Part shown: positions 54,606 to 62,252 of the stretch, in pieces | Layout of the letters: each line of letters starts with the position of its first letter | Position numbering within the stretch: the first letter of the stretch is position 1 | The notes under the pieces: model-generated | The model's input: the letters and a program-made list of their open reading frames with translations, nothing else | The model's database searches: none | Told to the model about the DNA's origin: nothing | Assembly: GCF_001277255.1 (NCBI RefSeq) | Contig: NZ_CP012265.1 | Coordinates: 1-64,000 of the forward strand | Length of the DNA: 64,000 bases | From: Cronobacter condimenti 1330 | Lineage (GTDB): Bacteria; Pseudomonadota; Gammaproteobacteria; Enterobacterales; Enterobacteriaceae | Direction of reading: 5' to 3' | Made by a program: the position numbers and the translations under genes

Positions 54606-54883
54606 GGGTTAATTTGCGAGTAGCTCTTAGTTTGATAGAAAAGGCCGTAGTAACCATAATTGGTGAAATGAAACAACGTGGTATGGATAGCGTTCCATTA
54701 GATACGGATTTTCACTGGAATGTGCCATCAGTATTTATTTACGACTCTTATAACGAGCCGGCTCAACTGGATATAGGTCAATTAACTGGTGACTATGAAA
54801 CACTGAAACTGGCTCAGGAAGCAAATAAGCTAATTATGTACAACATTAAAAAATGTATCCGCAATATTGAAATACTTACCTGA
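54599..54883 (+). CDS. Orphan immunity protein, module 12, C terminus probably frameshifted
   Basis: 94 aa as read: MVRVNLRVALSLIEKAVVTI, then DTDFHWNVPSVFIYDSYNEP and LDIGQLTGDYETLKLA. This resembles small immunity proteins with a WN.P...Y.P...L..GQL..D pattern. A run of six A at 54848-54853 seems one too long. With five, the end would read NVSAILKYLPEIISILKRE, a better amphipathic helix. The ATG overlaps the toxin stop. Confidence 0.62.
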   Translation: MVRVNLRVALSLIEKAVVTIIGEMKQRGMDSVPLDTDFHWNVPSVFIYDSYNEPAQLDIGQLTGDYETLKLAQEANKLIMYNIKKCIRNIEILT

Positions 54884-54910
54884 GATAATATCCATCTTAA
54901 AAAGAGAAAG

Positions 54911-54932
54911 TCCCGGCCAGTTCTGGCCGGGA
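54911..54932 (+). terminator. Hairpin after module 12
   Basis: A perfect 10-bp inverted repeat tcccggccag-tt-ctggccggga (usable loop agttct), then atcgtctta. Confidence 0.7.
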
Positions 54933-54947
54933 TCGTCTTATCAGCTC

Positions 54948-55020
54948 TTACCCAAAATGCCTGTTCCCGCGCCTGTACACTGGCAGCTCGCCGCTGCCGT
55001 TCAGCACACCGTTGAGAAGC
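54948..55020 (-). pseudogene. SymE-like gene remnant S7
   Basis: The minus strand encodes GVLNGSGELPVYRRGNRHFG and stop. Only the C-terminal tail survives. Between it and 55110 the plus strand has AAGGAG with good spacing before ATG 55071, opening only a 24-codon frame. Confidence 0.55.
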
Positions 55021-55110
55021 GCTCACGCAGCGCCGGAAGTGCCTGCACCATTAGGCGTAAAGGAGTAAAGATGTTAAACGCCGTTTTTCTGTCGTGGCGC
55101 CGCAGTGGAC

Positions 55111-55413
55111 TTACGCACCGTGCTCCACGTCCGCGCAGAACATGAAAATGCCCAGGCTGGCAGCGATAAGTGATTTCCTGTTCTTCCAGGGAACCTCAAC
55201 GTAAATCTCCTGCAAGCGGTAAAGGTCATCAGATTTGCGAAGCCAGCTAAACGAAACGCAGAAACGAAACTTTTGCCCGTCCTCCAGCGTCAGCCGAAGC
55301 TTTTTCCGGCCCATTCGCAGGGCGTACCAGGCATTTTTGCGAGAAGCGACGAAATTCAAGGCCTCATCGCTGTCGAACCTTTGCGCAGCCAGCAAGAGCA
55401 TTAGCGCAAACAA
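55111..55413 (-). CDS. Hypothetical protein, possibly 5'-truncated
   Basis: A 100-codon frame from TTG 55413; an internal ATG is at 55401. It reads LLLAAQRFDSDEALNFVASR, RMGRKKLRLTLEDGQKFRFC and SLIAASLGIFMFCADVEHGA, the last a possible membrane segment. No ribosome site is seen and no family recognised. It lies in the same orientation as the Tlde1/Tldi1 pair but 50 bp downstream of it. Real but truncated, or chance. Confidence 0.35.
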   Translation of the reverse strand: MFALMLLLAAQRFDSDEALNFVASRKNAWYALRMGRKKLRLTLEDGQKFRFCVSFSWLRKSDDLYRLQEIYVEVPWKNRKSLIAASLGIFMFCADVEHGA

Positions 55414-55462
55414 AAAAGACGACCTGAGGCCGCCTTTGTTTGTGCTTTCAGAAACTATTCTG

Positions 55463-55801
55463 TTATTCAGTTAGTTCGCTTTTGCTCACGAGGAACACAC
55501 TGACACCACTAACAGAGCATTCTTCCGCGGAAGCATCGTTCTTAGTGATGAGCTCATAGCTCTTCCCGGTTTTGTCATGGAAAATAAAGCGATAAACCTC
55601 AGTATAAATACCGTCTTTTTTCTTTTCAGCTGCGAGAAGCGTCTTAGTGGTTTTAGCGGTATCAAGCTGCGCAATGTCTACTATCTTCTCATTCTTCAGC
55701 CATACCTGTGCCATGTTCATAGGCCATGAAGCACAATCAGGTGCGGCAGCCAGTACAGACAGCGGGCAACAGGCCATCAAAGCCATCATTAACTTTTTCA
55801 C
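55463..55801 (-). CDS. Tldi1-like periplasmic immunity protein
   Basis: 112 aa. A signal peptide is clear (MKKLMMALMACCPLSVLAAA), then a small periplasmic domain with paired Cys (PDCASWP and AEECSVSGVSVFLVSK). The GTG start overlaps the stop of the upstream L,D-transpeptidase-like effector (GTGA). Signal peptide, size and coupling all match Tldi1, which protects Salmonella from Tlde1. Confidence 0.75.
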   Translation of the reverse strand: MKKLMMALMACCPLSVLAAAPDCASWPMNMAQVWLKNEKIVDIAQLDTAKTTKTLLAAEKKKDGIYTEVYRFIFHDKTGKSYELITKNDASAEECSVSGVSVFLVSKSELTE

Positions 55802-56151
55802 TGCACAACCTCCAGCTGACGATCTCCACTACTCCAGATGGCATGACGAACGTTCAAAGGCATTATGATGCATCCGTTTGAAGCCTCTCCGGGATGGGCG
55901 GTACTGTCACCATGGATGAGGAAGCCAGAGCGGTGATACATATTATTGCTCGGTGCCGGTGTGAGGCGCATAGAGTAGTTGCCAGTATGTTGATGGTGAA
56001 ACGGTGCGCCTATAGTGTATTTACCTCTCGGGAGGGGGCCAATGTCCGCCGTTCCCTGAAGTGATGGTGCGTTTTTTCCTGCGTATCCAGTGCCAACCAA
56101 CTTACCATTACGAAATAACTTCCCACTGCCTTGGTGATATGTCCAGGCCAT
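55798..56151 (-). CDS. Tlde1-like L,D-transpeptidase effector (DUF2778)
   Basis: 117 aa without signal peptide. It begins MAWTYHQGSGKLFRNGKLVG and contains ADIGPLPRGKYTIG and the catalytic block FLIHGDSTAHPGEASNGCII, in which His, Ser and Cys fit the L,D-transpeptidase active site. Tlde1 proteins are type VI secretion effectors that alter peptidoglycan cross-links in target cells. Start ATG 56151. It needs a T6SS elsewhere; related Cronobacter plasmids carry one, from memory. Confidence 0.82.
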   Translation of the reverse strand: MAWTYHQGSGKLFRNGKLVGTGYAGKNAPSLQGTADIGPLPRGKYTIGAPFHHQHTGNYSMRLTPAPSNNMYHRSGFLIHGDSTAHPGEASNGCIIMPLNVRHAIWSSGDRQLEVVQ

Positions 56152-56159
56152 ATTCCTTT

Positions 56160-56430
56160 TCCTGTTAAAGCAAATAGCGTAGCGATATTAATCGCTTAAG
56201 CCTACCTGTAAAATGTCTTTTAGTTTCTGTATGTTTTCAAATGTTTCAGTTAAACCGATCTTTCTCGTGCGGTTTTGGTCTTATGACATTCTGAACAAAC
56301 CAATGTTTCACCTGTCGTAAAGGCCTCGTGGCAATCCGCGCAATGTTTATCTTAAGCGCATACGACTAACCCAATCCTTATTCGTTACAACTAAAGCGAT
56401 TCCGGCACCACGCCGGGATCGTATTATTCG
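56160..56430. other. Gap with a zinc-ribbon coding remnant
   Basis: On the minus strand 56250-56351 encodes DKHCADCHEAFTTGETLVCS and ECHKTKTARERSV, a two-CxxC zinc ribbon with a stop directly upstream and no start, so it is a remnant. A weak module-type hairpin (ttccggc...gccggga) follows at about 56401-56419. Nothing else is seen. Confidence 0.45.
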
Positions 56431-56530
56431 TTACCCGCAATGCCCGTTCGCGCTGCCTGTACACAGGTAGAGTGACGGTGTCATGAAGCTCTTCTGAAAC
56501 GCTCCGATGTCCTGTTCCCTCTTTTTATTT
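56431..56530 (-). pseudogene. SymE-like gene remnant S8
   Basis: The minus strand shows a damaged LPVYRQ...ERALRV-type tail and an eroded ALNDTG block; the stop TAA matches the position in the other copies. It is the rightmost copy and marks the right edge of the archipelago, next to the phosphatase 3' half. Confidence 0.45.
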
Positions 56531-56540
56531 TTGACGTGAC

Positions 56541-57029
56541 ATGCTCTGGCGCCTTCGGCGCGGGGCTTCGCCTACGGGCCGCGCGCGCCATATGGGGGAC
56601 GCCATCGCGAGCCATTTTGGCTGCCCGCTCTCTGTTGAGCCGCTGGTACAGGAGCAGGCGTTCGGGGATTACGAAGGCCTGTCGCGGGTGCAGTTGCAGC
56701 GTGACGAGCCTGTCCGCGCAGAGGCGCTGTTCTCGACGGATGGCGCATTCACACCGCCCGGCGGGGAATCGCTCGCGGGTGCCGCGCAGCGTCTGCTGTT
56801 TTTTATTCACAATAATCTTGCCGCAACCCCACACACCACCTGCTGTGTTGTGACGCACGGGCATATCCTTCAGGGCGCGCTGGCGCTCCTCAAAGATGGC
56901 AATATCGATAACTTCCCGCGCTATGCGCAGCCGAATGCGAGCTATGCGCGGTTAAGCGTTGCTCCCGGCCAGTGCGAAGTCATTCAGTGGGGCATCGCGA
57001 CGCATTTGCGACACCTGTCACAAACGTAA
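56541..57029 (+). pseudogene. 3' half of the histidine phosphatase gene
   Basis: The frame has GRARHMGDAIASHFGCPLSV, the family's FGDYEGLSR, FTPPGGESLAGAAQR and the second catalytic His in VVTHGHILQGAL, ending LRHLSQT. The N-terminal RHG motif is absent because the 5' half is at 50993-51288. No suitable ribosome site precedes 56541. About 120 bp (56571-56690) repeat 51160-51280. GpmB/CobC-like; the substrate is unknown. Confidence 0.8.
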
Positions 57030-57120
57030 AAAGTCTTCCCGTCCTTAAGTCTTCCTTAAGATTAATCCTATAACTTCACTCTGGATCCTGCCCCTGTCGG
57101 GCCGTACCGGAGCACACCCT

Positions 57121-57888
57121 ATGCAAAACTCTACCTCCGCGCTCAGCAAAGTTCCTGCCGTCACCGCCGCGTTCTGGCTGACGAAAATCGCCGCCACGAC
57201 GCTCGGTGAGACTGGCGGCGACGCGGTCACGATGTCGATGGATCTCGGTTATCTCACCGGCACGCTCATCTTCGCTGCAATCTTCCTCGCGGCGGTGGTC
57301 GTGCAGATCCGCCATCGCAGCTTTAATAAGTGGATCTACTGGTTCACGGTGATTGCCACCACCACGGTTGGCACCACGCTTGCGGATTTCGCTGACCGCT
57401 CGTTAGGTATTGGCTATCTTGGCGGCACGGTGCTGTTAAGCAGCCTGCTGGTCATCTCGCTGCTGGTCTGGCGGTTGACGTGCGGCACTATCGCGGTGGA
57501 CTCGGTGAATAACGTGCGTACCGAGAGCTTTTACTGGGTGACTATCATGTTCTCCCAGACCCTCGGCACGGCGCTTGGCGACTGGACGGCAGACAGCGAA
57601 GGCTTCGGTTACGACGGCGGTATCCTGTTGTTCGTCGGCGCGCTGGCGGTAATCTGGCTCGCAAGCCGCTTTACGACGGTCTCACGCACCGTGCTGTTCT
57701 GGGCCGCGTTTATCCTCACCCGGCCGCTTGGCGCGGTGGTAGGCGATTTCCTTGATAAACCGGTCGCGAACGGCGGTCTTGAGCTTAGTCGTTATGGCGC
57801 ATCAGCCACGCTGATTGGCCTGATCCTGCTCTGCCTGTGGGTGTTCCCGCACCGCGCGGCGCTGAAAAAACGCACGCCGGTGTTCTGA
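57121..57888 (+). CDS. DUF347/COG4705 membrane protein with four internal repeats
   Basis: 255 aa, about 8 membrane segments. Four repeats each have a G-D/G-E motif at a helix start: TTLGETGGD (about residue 26), TTVGTTLADFADR (about 80), QTLGTALGDWTAD (about 148) and RPLGAVVGDFLDKP (about 205). Start ATG 57121 with GGAG upstream. Family members are uncharacterised inner membrane proteins; transport is a guess from the repeats. Confidence 0.85.
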   Translation: MQNSTSALSKVPAVTAAFWLTKIAATTLGETGGDAVTMSMDLGYLTGTLIFAAIFLAAVVVQIRHRSFNKWIYWFTVIATTTVGTTLADFADRSLGIGYLGGTVLLSSLLVISLLVWRLTCGTIAVDSVNNVRTESFYWVTIMFSQTLGTALGDWTADSEGFGYDGGILLFVGALAVIWLASRFTTVSRTVLFWAAFILTRPLGAVVGDFLDKPVANGGLELSRYGASATLIGLILLCLWVFPHRAALKKRTPVF

Positions 57889-57900
57889 TCCCTCCTGCTC

Positions 57901-57920
57901 CCCGCGGCGCACGCCGCGGG
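57901..57920 (+). terminator. Hairpin after the DUF347 gene
   Basis: A 9-bp perfect inverted repeat cccgcggcg-ca-cgccgcggg, followed by a pyrimidine-rich stretch without a clean T run. Confidence 0.5.
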
Positions 57921-58005
57921 TCAGCTGCTTTCTCTCCGCACGCCGGTTTTGCCCTCACGTCCTTGTGCCGTACACTGTCTGTTATTACACACGCACGGAG
58001 CTTGC

Positions 58006-59064
58006 ATGACACATTACTGGTGGAAAGACTTACACGATCGCAACGACGCCTGGCTGGGGCTGGCGCTGACCGTAAAGGGCGAAACGCCCGCCGGTCTGGC
58101 GCTGGAGATGCTGAGCGGCAATCGCGGACGTATGGCGCTCCAGCTGCGCGGCGAGACGCTCTTCTGGGGCGCGGTCCTGAAGGATTACTCCGGCGTCTGG
58201 CTGGTGACCAACCGCGAACATCCCGATCAGCAAAACCTGCTGCCGCCGGTGCGCTCCGAGGATATCGAAGCCATTAAACGCAAAGGCGAGGCCGCCTGGA
58301 CGGGCGAATGGTGCCGCTATTTCGCGCGCCAGTTGATGGACGCGCCCACGCCGCTGCTGGCGCCGCGCGACTGGCTGCTGCGCCCGATGCTGCCCGTGCA
58401 GACGAAGGCGCCCCGTGCTCTCAGTGCGACGCCTGCCATTGACCAGTGGCGCTTTAAAACGCCTGCCAGCGCGGGCCACGGGGGGCTCGACTGGTCGCTG
58501 TATGGGGAAGATTTTCGCTCACTCACTGACCCGGAGCTTGTCCGGCTGGTGGACTGGTGGTGGGGCGGTCATCTGCTGATGGGCCGTTATCCGGTCGATC
58601 CGGATGCCGGGCGGCTCAAATGGTGGCGTAAAAAATGCCGCGAGGGCGCGCTGCCACCGGTGCTGGTCTGGTATATCGCCGGGCTGTCATCCTATGTGGT
58701 GCTGGACGGCCATTATCGTCTGCATGCGGCGATGGAAGAGGGCATTCCACCGACATTCCTGGTGCTGAGCGAATTCGCCGAGCGCGAATTTCCGGCGAAT
58801 GAAGAACAACGCGAGCGGGTTAACCGCGCGCTGGCATTGCAGCAGGCGAAAAACCCCGGCTGCAATATTGATGGCGTCAATCAGACGTTAATCAACCTCT
58901 GGGACCGGCGCTATCTCTATGCCGAAACCCACAGTCGCGCCATTCTTGGTAACGGTGAAGGCTGGGCGCGCGAGGTGACCGCTTATCTGCGCCGCCATGG
59001 GCAAGAGATGCATCTCGATAACGTGCTGAACGGCACGGAAAGCCCGACGGAGAGCGCCGGGTAA
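58006..59064 (+). CDS. Conserved hypothetical protein with a ParB/Srx-like DGHYR motif
   Basis: About 352 aa. Start ATG 58006 (MTHYWWKDLHDRNDAWLGLA) with GGAG upstream; the frame from 57949 has no ribosome site. The middle has WYIAGLSSYVVLDGHYRLHA followed by AMEEGIPPTFLVL; LDGHYRLHAA is like the DGHHR motif of ParB-type nucleases and sulfiredoxin, but the full domain is not evident. No signal peptide. Function unknown. Confidence 0.75.
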   Translation: MTHYWWKDLHDRNDAWLGLALTVKGETPAGLALEMLSGNRGRMALQLRGETLFWGAVLKDYSGVWLVTNREHPDQQNLLPPVRSEDIEAIKRKGEAAWTGEWCRYFARQLMDAPTPLLAPRDWLLRPMLPVQTKAPRALSATPAIDQWRFKTPASAGHGGLDWSLYGEDFRSLTDPELVRLVDWWWGGHLLMGRYPVDPDAGRLKWWRKKCREGALPPVLVWYIAGLSSYVVLDGHYRLHAAMEEGIPPTFLVLSEFAEREFPANEEQRERVNRALALQQAKNPGCNIDGVNQTLINLWDRRYLYAETHSRAILGNGEGWAREVTAYLRRHGQEMHLDNVLNGTESPTESAG

Positions 59065-59066
59065 CG

Positions 59067-59597
59067 TTAACTGACGCGCCAGCCGTCACGCGTGAGCGTA
59101 TACAGCAGGCTTGGCGGCGCGTTTTTAACGTCATGAATTTCCCGCACATACTGCAATCCGGCGTGGGTCAACACTTTGCGCGACGCCAGGTGATTACTGC
59201 GCACTACGGCGGATATCTCGCCAAGCTCCAGGATCTCAAACCCGTAGCGCACCGCACGCTGTGCGAACTCTGTCGCAAGCCCCTTTCCCCAGGCCTGAGT
59301 GGCAAAACGATACCCGAGATTATTCATCTCAGTGCCCGCATAGCGGCTGAGGCTCAGGCCACCGAAACCAATCGTCTCCTCGGGGGCCGCTCTCAGCGCG
59401 ATGCGCCAGTTGCCGAAACCATTTGCCTGCCAGTGCGCCAGCCAGCGGCCCATCACCCCTTCTGCATGGTGCCGGTTCGGGTAGGGGCCGGCAGGGTTAA
59501 AGGCGTTGGTCGCCGGATCGCCATAAATACGGAATAAATCGTCTACATCCGTTGCTGAAACCGGGCGAAGAAGTAAACGCGTCGTCTGCAAAAACAT
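59067..59597 (-). CDS. GNAT N-acetyltransferase, RimJ/RimL type
   Basis: About 176 aa. Begins MFLQTTRLLLRPVSATDVDD, typical for the Acetyltransf_3 group. The acetyl-CoA loop region is GYRFATQAWGKGLATEFAQR, followed by VVRSNHLASRKVLTHAGLQY. ATG 59597 has CAGGAA upstream; ATG 59603 two codons before is possible. It converges on the 58006 gene with only 2 bp between stops. Substrate unknown. Confidence 0.85.
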   Translation of the reverse strand: MFLQTTRLLLRPVSATDVDDLFRIYGDPATNAFNPAGPYPNRHHAEGVMGRWLAHWQANGFGNWRIALRAAPEETIGFGGLSLSRYAGTEMNNLGYRFATQAWGKGLATEFAQRAVRYGFEILELGEISAVVRSNHLASRKVLTHAGLQYVREIHDVKNAPPSLLYTLTRDGWRVS

Positions 59598-59795
59598 AAG
59601 CATTTCCTGTGGATTGTGTCGTTATTGTGATAACGCCTGCACGACAGAACGCGACGGCGCGTGGCGCTGAAAAGGCATATATCCCAAGTATTTCAATGAT
59701 GAATATAAAAAAACAAAGTATCAATTTACAGGTATGGTTGATAATTTAGCCACACTGAAGCGCGTTACCCGGCGCTTATTATTAAAGGAGCTGTA

Positions 59796-61001
59796 ATGAG
59801 TGCGGAAGTGACGCTGCCCGTCGGGCAACAGAATAAGAATATTGTCCGTCTGGCGACGGCGCAGGCGCTGGCGGGCGCTAACTCGGTTGTGTTTTACGCG
59901 ACCGGCGCGATTGTCGGCGATACCATCGCGCCAGACCCGGCGCTGGCGACCCTGCCGCTGACCATTTTTGTTGTCGGAATGGCGGCGCTGATCCTCCCCT
60001 TTGGCGCGGTGGCGCGCCGGTACGGACGCCGTGCGGCGTTTCTCGCAGGTACCAGCACCGGCGTGCTGACTGGCCTGACAGCTGCGCTCGCTGTGGTGCT
60101 CAGTTCTTTCTGGCTGTTTTGCCTCGCCGGGTTTATGAGCGGCGCGTATGCCGCCGTCGCGGTGTCATTTCGTTTTGCGGCGACGGACGGCGTCGCGCGT
60201 GAGCGACGCGCACGCGCGCTCTCGCTGGTCATGGGCGGCGGTGTGGTGGCAGGCATTGTCGGGCCGACGCTTTTGAACAGCACGATGGATCTCTGGCCGC
60301 CGTACACCTTTGCCGTCACGTATCTCGCGCAGGCGCTGGTAGCTGTAGTATCCGCGCTGGTGCTCTGGGGCGTGAAAGCGCCTGCGCCGGTTGCGCACGC
60401 GCAGCAGGTGCGCGGACGGCCGCTTCGCGAAATTGTGCGTCAGCCTGGCTTCAGCCGAACCGTCTTTAGCGGGGCGGTGGCGTATATGGTGATGAATTTT
60501 CTGATGACGGCCGCACCGCTCTCCATGCACATGCACGGCCTGTCGGCACACGATTCTAATCTGGGCATTCAGTGGCACGTCATCGCGATGTACGCCCCTG
60601 GTTTCTTTACCGGCAAACTTATCACCCGTTTCGGCGCGACGCGCATCGCCGCCGCCGGGCTTGCGATCACCGCACTTTCGGTCGCGGCGGGCCTGGCCGG
60701 CACGGCGGTCGGGCATTACTGGCTGTCATTGATCCTGCTTGGCATCGGCTGGAACTTCGGCTTTACCGGCGCGTCGGCGCAAATCATTGACTATCACCGC
60801 CCGGAGGAGAAAACGCAGGTGCAGTCGTTGAACGATTTTGTGGTGTTTGGCGTGATGATGGTGGGCTCGTTTTCTTCCGGCGCGCTGCTAAGCCTGGTGG
60901 GCTGGAATGCGGTGCTGTGGTGTTCGCTGGTGCCGCTCGTGGTCGCGTTGCTGGCGTTAATAACCGATAAACGCGCCGCCCCGGCCTCGTTAAACAATTA
61001 A
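59796..61001 (+). CDS. MFS transporter
   Basis: 401 aa, 12 predicted membrane segments. A loop 2-3 signature GAVARRYGRRAAF (about residue 70) is present, with a second-half counterpart KLITRFGATRIAAAG. ATG behind AAAGGAG. The central loop is VKAPAPVAHAQQVRGRPLRE. It resembles drug-resistance type MFS proteins; the substrate is unknown. It is divergent from the acetyltransferase gene across about 190 bp. Confidence 0.87.
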   Translation: MSAEVTLPVGQQNKNIVRLATAQALAGANSVVFYATGAIVGDTIAPDPALATLPLTIFVVGMAALILPFGAVARRYGRRAAFLAGTSTGVLTGLTAALAVVLSSFWLFCLAGFMSGAYAAVAVSFRFAATDGVARERRARALSLVMGGGVVAGIVGPTLLNSTMDLWPPYTFAVTYLAQALVAVVSALVLWGVKAPAPVAHAQQVRGRPLREIVRQPGFSRTVFSGAVAYMVMNFLMTAAPLSMHMHGLSAHDSNLGIQWHVIAMYAPGFFTGKLITRFGATRIAAAGLAITALSVAAGLAGTAVGHYWLSLILLGIGWNFGFTGASAQIIDYHRPEEKTQVQSLNDFVVFGVMMVGSFSSGALLSLVGWNAVLWCSLVPLVVALLALITDKRAAPASLNN

Positions 61002-61123
61002 AGCGGCAGCGGTTGCGCTGGATTAATTTTTCGCAGCCGTTATCGTAGTGCGCGGGTCTGGTCAAGCCAGCGCACCGCAACAGATAATAACCATAATCAT
61101 CTATTTTAAAGGGAACGATTAAG

Positions 61124-61666
61124 ATGAAACTGAGCGCGCTGTTTTTCGCTTTGCTGCTGACAAGCGCCTGCGTCCATGCTGAACAGATAACGCCTGTTGC
61201 GCTGAAAGATGGCCCGAATACGCTCGATCTGAATCAGGATGGCATCGCCGATCTGCTTTTATCCGCCACGTACGATAATAATACCTCGCACCCCAGCAGC
61301 ACGCTGACGATATATATCCAGAAAGACCACGCGTGGTTAATTGTGCCGGTGCCGGACGGCGAGGGCTTTACCTGGAGCGATTTCCGTCTCTCTGCTTCAA
61401 CGACCAAAATCAGCGGTTACGAACTCTATCAGGCGAACCATATTTTTTATCTGGTCAGCGCGGTGAAAGTAGCCGACGCATCAGAAAGTACTGATTTGAC
61501 CGATGCCACCGCCGTAAAATTCACGCGCTACCGGATAGCCAGTAACACGCAGGACCCAGGCGTCTCCGCGTTTTTCTGGCAACCCGCCGGGGCGTATACC
61601 ACCGACACGTCCTTTAACGATATCGACGACGCGTTCCGCACGCTGAACATGGATAAATTTTCGTGA
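61124..61666 (+). CDS. CpmJ/CarG-like periplasmic protein
   Basis: 180 aa. A signal peptide ends at CVHA (residue 19). Then KDGPNTLDLNQDGIADLLLS, NNTSHPSSTLTIYI, GEGFTWSDFRLSAS and DPGVSAFFW follow. This order matches the CarG/CpmJ family, linked to carbapenem self-protection in Pectobacterium and Photorhabdus but also found without car biosynthesis genes. No carbapenem biosynthesis gene is in view. Its stop overlaps the next gene's GTG start. Confidence 0.72.
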   Translation: MKLSALFFALLLTSACVHAEQITPVALKDGPNTLDLNQDGIADLLLSATYDNNTSHPSSTLTIYIQKDHAWLIVPVPDGEGFTWSDFRLSASTTKISGYELYQANHIFYLVSAVKVADASESTDLTDATAVKFTRYRIASNTQDPGVSAFFWQPAGAYTTDTSFNDIDDAFRTLNMDKFS

Positions 61667-62205
61667 AAGCATGGGCGGCGCTGGCCCTGTTTTTTAGCAG
61701 CGTCAGCAGCGCCGCGCAGCAGGACGAGCCATACCGTGCGCTTATTCAGCAGGCGCTGGACGAACGGCCGCTTTGTCTTGGGGAAACTACCTGGCCTGTG
61801 ACCAGTCGCGCCGGGACCGAGCCGTGGCTGAACGCCCGCATGGAGGCGCTGGTCGATGCCGGGCTTGTCGTTACGCATCAGGAAGGCCACCAGAAAGTCT
61901 GGACGCTGAGCCACCAGGGCCGCGCGGAATATCACCGTCATCACGATTTTTGCTACGGGAGAATGCGGGTCGGCACGATAAGCGAGATCCACTCGCAGCA
62001 CGATGGCGTCCAGGTGACGTTTACCTATACGCTGTCGGCCTTGCCTGAGTGGGCTAAGACTGCTTCGCTGCGCATGGCCGACGCAGAACTCGATAATCTC
62101 ATCAGCGGCAACAAAAACGTGCGTTACCAGGCCTTTTTTACGCGCGATGTGCATGGCAAACTCAGGCTGACGCGCAGCCCCGAGCCGCTCGATCTGCTCT
62201 ACTGA
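61663..62205 (+). CDS. CpmK-like exported protein
   Basis: 180 aa, GTG start overlapping the cpmJ-like stop (GTGA). A signal peptide ends near SSVSSA. The middle looks like a winged-helix shape (ARMEALVDAGLVVTHQEG, VWTLSHQGRAEYHRH), then VQVTFTYTLSALPEWAK and a short C-terminal beta region. The pairing with a CpmJ-like gene suggests CpmK. Role unproved; both probably act in the periplasm. Confidence 0.65.
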   Translation: MKAWAALALFFSSVSSAAQQDEPYRALIQQALDERPLCLGETTWPVTSRAGTEPWLNARMEALVDAGLVVTHQEGHQKVWTLSHQGRAEYHRHHDFCYGRMRVGTISEIHSQHDGVQVTFTYTLSALPEWAKTASLRMADAELDNLISGNKNVRYQAFFTRDVHGKLRLTRSPEPLDLLY

Positions 62206-62252
62206 CGTCATCACATTTCCGCCTGCGACAGGCACGTAACCCGAGAACCGAC

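Noticed and set aside
40138..57029. Insertion sequences as the cause of the mosaic
   Set aside because: I found no transposase or paired terminal inverted repeats in this region; the repeated units are pretoxin and SymE pieces, which fit homologous recombination better.
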